Positions 22,565 to 24,486 of a stretch of DNA of 24,486 bases are shown piece by piece. The DNA comes from Maribacter sp. GTDB lineage: Bacteria; Bacteroidota; Bacteroidia; Flavobacteriales; Flavobacteriaceae. Where the stretch lies: positions 1 to 24,486 of the forward strand of contig JAHHKH010000018.1 of NCBI GenBank assembly GCA_018679695.1. The letters run 5' to 3'. A program made the translations under genes and the position numbers. The first letter of the stretch is position 1. Each line of letters opens with the position of its first letter. The notes beneath the pieces are model-generated. The model was not told the DNA's origin. It saw nothing but the letters and a program-made list of their open reading frames with translations, and ran no database searches.

Positions 22565-23886
22565 ACGACCTTCCCACAATTTCCCAATATCAGGTTTTTA
22601 AAAATCGAAAACGTATTCTAAAGAATCCGTTACCTTTCCATCATGAGAATTTCAAGAAATATGGGGATATTTTTAAAGTGAAAATAGGTTTTGCCAAGGC
22701 ATTGGTCTTTACTCGAAACCCCAAACTCATCAAACACGTACTTCAAAAGCAACATAAAAAATACCATAAATCCCCTTTACAGACCGTAGACCTGGCAAAG
22801 TATATTGGCCATGGCATATTAACTTCCAATGGGGAACACTGGCGTACACACCGCAGAATGGTGCAACCGGCATTTCATAAAAAAAAGTTGATTGGGTTGC
22901 TGCTCATTATGAAGAGTGCTATCCAAAAAGAAATAAGCAGAATCAAACCCAATGAGGTTCAAGACATATTTCCATTAATGGGGGATTTGGCTTTTCAAGT
23001 TGTGGCCAATTCCCTATTTAGCAGAAGCGATATCCATGATGACATGTCAAGACTTCAGGATATTACCGAAAGTAACCAAAAAATGCTCATCAGGGAAATG
23101 CGCCAGCCCTATTTTAAATGGTGGTTTAATCTTAGCGGTATGATTCAAAAACATTTAGACCTTTCTGAAGAAGGCCGCTTAATTTTGAATAGAATCATTG
23201 AGGAACGTATTCGATCCGATGAGGAAAAAGATGACTTGTTGGATATGTTGCTTAAAGCAAGGTACGAAGACGATACCCCAATGTCCAGAGGACAATTGAT
23301 AGATGAAGTTATGATATTATTTACGGCGGGGCATGAGACCACTGCGAATGCATTGAGCTTTACCCTGTTCTTACTGGCCAAAAACCAAAATGCCCAGCAA
23401 AAGGTTTTTGAGGAAGTATCAGCCTTGGATTTGGAAAATGATGAGATCATGCAACATATTTCCCAACTAAATTATACCAAGCAATGTCTGGAAGAAGGAA
23501 TGCGGTTGTATCCACCAGCGTATATCATTGACCGTATTGCGATCGAGGATGATGAATTTGATGGTCAGCTTATTCCAAAAAATACAATGATCTTGATGTC
23601 TGTTTATGAGTTACATAGATATGCCGATTATTGGAAATCACCCAATGAATTTGTTCCAGAGCGTTTTAATACCGAAAACAGAAAAGATCTGCAAGACTAT
23701 TATTGTCCTTTCGGGGCAGGCCCCAGAATGTGTGTAGGTAATAATTTTGCCATATATGAGATGGTATTGACTGTGGCTGAAATTGTAAAGAAGTACAACT
23801 TGCAGACCAATTTAAAAGAAGTTGAAATCAATCCGCTGATCTCGCTGAAACCTAGAGCAGTGCCTATCAATTTTGTGGAACGTTGA
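22561..23886 (+). CDS. Cytochrome P450
   Basis: A 441-residue single-domain heme-thiolate monooxygenase, soluble by appearance. Class-defining motifs are all present: I-helix AGHETT (256-261) for oxygen activation; ExxR as EGMR (Glu312-Arg315); the PERF motif in FVPERFN; and the heme-binding loop FGAGPRMCVG with the proximal ligand Cys391. The N-terminus (LPTISQYQVFKNRKRILKNP) has no membrane anchor, unlike eukaryotic P450s of similar sequence. No ferredoxin or reductase gene lies in the window, so the redox partner must be elsewhere. The substrate cannot be told from sequence; fatty acids are common for related bacterial enzymes. It follows the zinc-ribbon gene with an ATGA overlap, downstream of ruvB. 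A longer in-frame start at 22543 is less likely. Confidence 0.93.
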   Translation: MNDLPTISQYQVFKNRKRILKNPLPFHHENFKKYGDIFKVKIGFAKALVFTRNPKLIKHVLQKQHKKYHKSPLQTVDLAKYIGHGILTSNGEHWRTHRRMVQPAFHKKKLIGLLLIMKSAIQKEISRIKPNEVQDIFPLMGDLAFQVVANSLFSRSDIHDDMSRLQDITESNQKMLIREMRQPYFKWWFNLSGMIQKHLDLSEEGRLILNRIIEERIRSDEEKDDLLDMLLKARYEDDTPMSRGQLIDEVMILFTAGHETTANALSFTLFLLAKNQNAQQKVFEEVSALDLENDEIMQHISQLNYTKQCLEEGMRLYPPAYIIDRIAIEDDEFDGQLIPKNTMILMSVYELHRYADYWKSPNEFVPERFNTENRKDLQDYYCPFGAGPRMCVGNNFAIYEMVLTVAEIVKKYNLQTNLKEVEINPLISLKPRAVPINFVER

Positions 23887-24134
23887 TTTTAAGTTAAAAA
23901 TAACATGCGCATGGAAATAGAACCGAAGCCCCATCCAAGTTTTTTAGGCGGAAGTAACAATGGAAATTTGAGCCAGATGGTAAGCACATAGTACTCCCGA
24001 ATAGATCTTGTACTATTCTTAATTCTTTATGGAAACCGCTGTTCAAATTAAAGGTCATCATTTCCAAACTGATGATTGTCATTGCCTTTTTCGTTTATTG
24101 ATTAGAACTTATAAGGTTGTTCAGTTAGTAGGGT
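23887..24134. other. Intergenic stretch with no recognised gene
   Basis: These 248 bases between the P450 stop and the next gene hold only short frames broken by stops on both strands. No terminator with a clear T tail, no good TAnnTTTG promoter and no repeat was seen. It may contain the P450 transcript end and the promoter of the next gene. Confidence 0.5.
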
Positions 24135-24486
24135 ATGAATTTTTTCGATGAACTTAAACGTAGAAATGTCATTAAGGCAACAATAGCGTACATCGTTGTT
24201 GCTTGGGTACTGCTGCAAGTACTTACCAGTGTGCTACCAAATTTAGGGGCACCTCCCTGGGTTTTAAAAACGCTGATGTTCTTAATGGCTATTGGTTTGC
24301 CCATTTGGGTCATTTTTTCATGGGTCTATGAAGTAACCCCTGAAGGTTTGAAGAGAACAACAAAAGTCCCAAAAGATCAATCGATCACCGCGGCCACCAA
24401 TAAACGACTGAACATAATAATTATAATAACATTGATTATCGCTATTGCCGTATCTTTTATTAAAAAACCAATACCCAGCACAGCAT
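24135..24486 (+). CDS. N-terminus of a membrane-anchored protein (partial)
   Basis: An open frame of 117 codons runs off the window end. It begins MNFFDELKRRNVIKATIAYI and has three hydrophobic segments at about 14-35, 43-64 and 92-109. The ELKRRNV and VYEVTPEGL signatures are typical of a bacterial family in which this membrane module precedes a TolB-like and/or tetratricopeptide-repeat region, often labelled adenylate-cyclase-like. The diagnostic downstream domains are outside the window, so only the membrane module is supported. The ATG at 24135 is the only plausible start. Codon use is like that of its neighbours. Confidence 0.75.
   Translation, partial: MNFFDELKRRNVIKATIAYIVVAWVLLQVLTSVLPNLGAPPWVLKTLMFLMAIGLPIWVIFSWVYEVTPEGLKRTTKVPKDQSITAATNKRLNIIIIITLIIAIAVSFIKKPIPSTA

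Noticed and set aside
23894..24082. 62-codon frame on the minus strand after the P450 gene
   Set aside because: No recognisable domain, signal or promoter, and no homology that I can recall.
1..24486. Search for CRISPR arrays, insertion sequences, integrases, toxin-antitoxin pairs or defence genes
   Set aside because: None found; the gene content is core metabolism, respiration and information processing with uniform base composition.

Overview
The window is chromosomal DNA from a member of the Bacteroidetes, almost certainly a (probably marine) Flavobacteriaceae species. The evidence is the AT-rich base composition, the near absence of Shine-Dalgarno sequences, promoters of the Bacteroidetes TTG/TAnnTTTG type, an alternative complex III (Act) operon joined to coxB-coxA, and IF2, NusA, RimP, RuvB and SPOR proteins with flavobacterial sequence signatures. 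It looks like core genome: no insertion sequence, phage, CRISPR array or long repeat was seen.

Layout. (1) 1-53: 3' end of a tRNA (probably Gln) and its terminator. (2) 171-1511, minus: a CPA-type cation:proton antiporter. (3) 1606-6157, plus: promoter, a terminator-like leader hairpin, then rimP-nusA-infB, the translation/transcription-factor operon. It ends in a terminator shared with a convergent small SPOR-domain protein gene (6191-6559, minus). (4) 6676-18529, plus: a strong promoter, a leader, and one eight-gene respiratory operon actA-actB-actC-actD-actE-actF-coxB-coxA, closed by an intrinsic terminator. (5) 18633-19457, plus: an exported DUF2807-like protein. (6) 19541-21130, minus: pckA, ATP-type PEP carboxykinase, convergent with the previous gene across a perfect 12-bp terminator stem. 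(7) 21313-23886, plus: a compact ruvB / zinc-ribbon / cytochrome P450 unit. (8) 24135 to the window end: start of a membrane-anchored protein cut by the boundary.

How the parts work together. The Act complex oxidises menaquinol. Electrons would pass from the quinol site through the ActB Fe-S clusters, the ActA hemes and ActE to CuA of CoxB, and then to heme a/a3-CuB in CoxA, which reduces O2 and pumps protons. The main departures from the textbook picture are an ActA with six CXXCH motifs (an extra monoheme cytochrome c fused at the N-terminus), an ActC carrying a C-terminal helix-hairpin-helix domain of the NuoE/L21 type, and a CoxB whose CuA loop has Lys in place of the usual Mg/Mn-ligand Glu. 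The best regulatory candidates are the rimP leader hairpin, which may be a NusA-responsive attenuator, and a perfect 14-bp palindrome that sits where an activator of pckA would bind.
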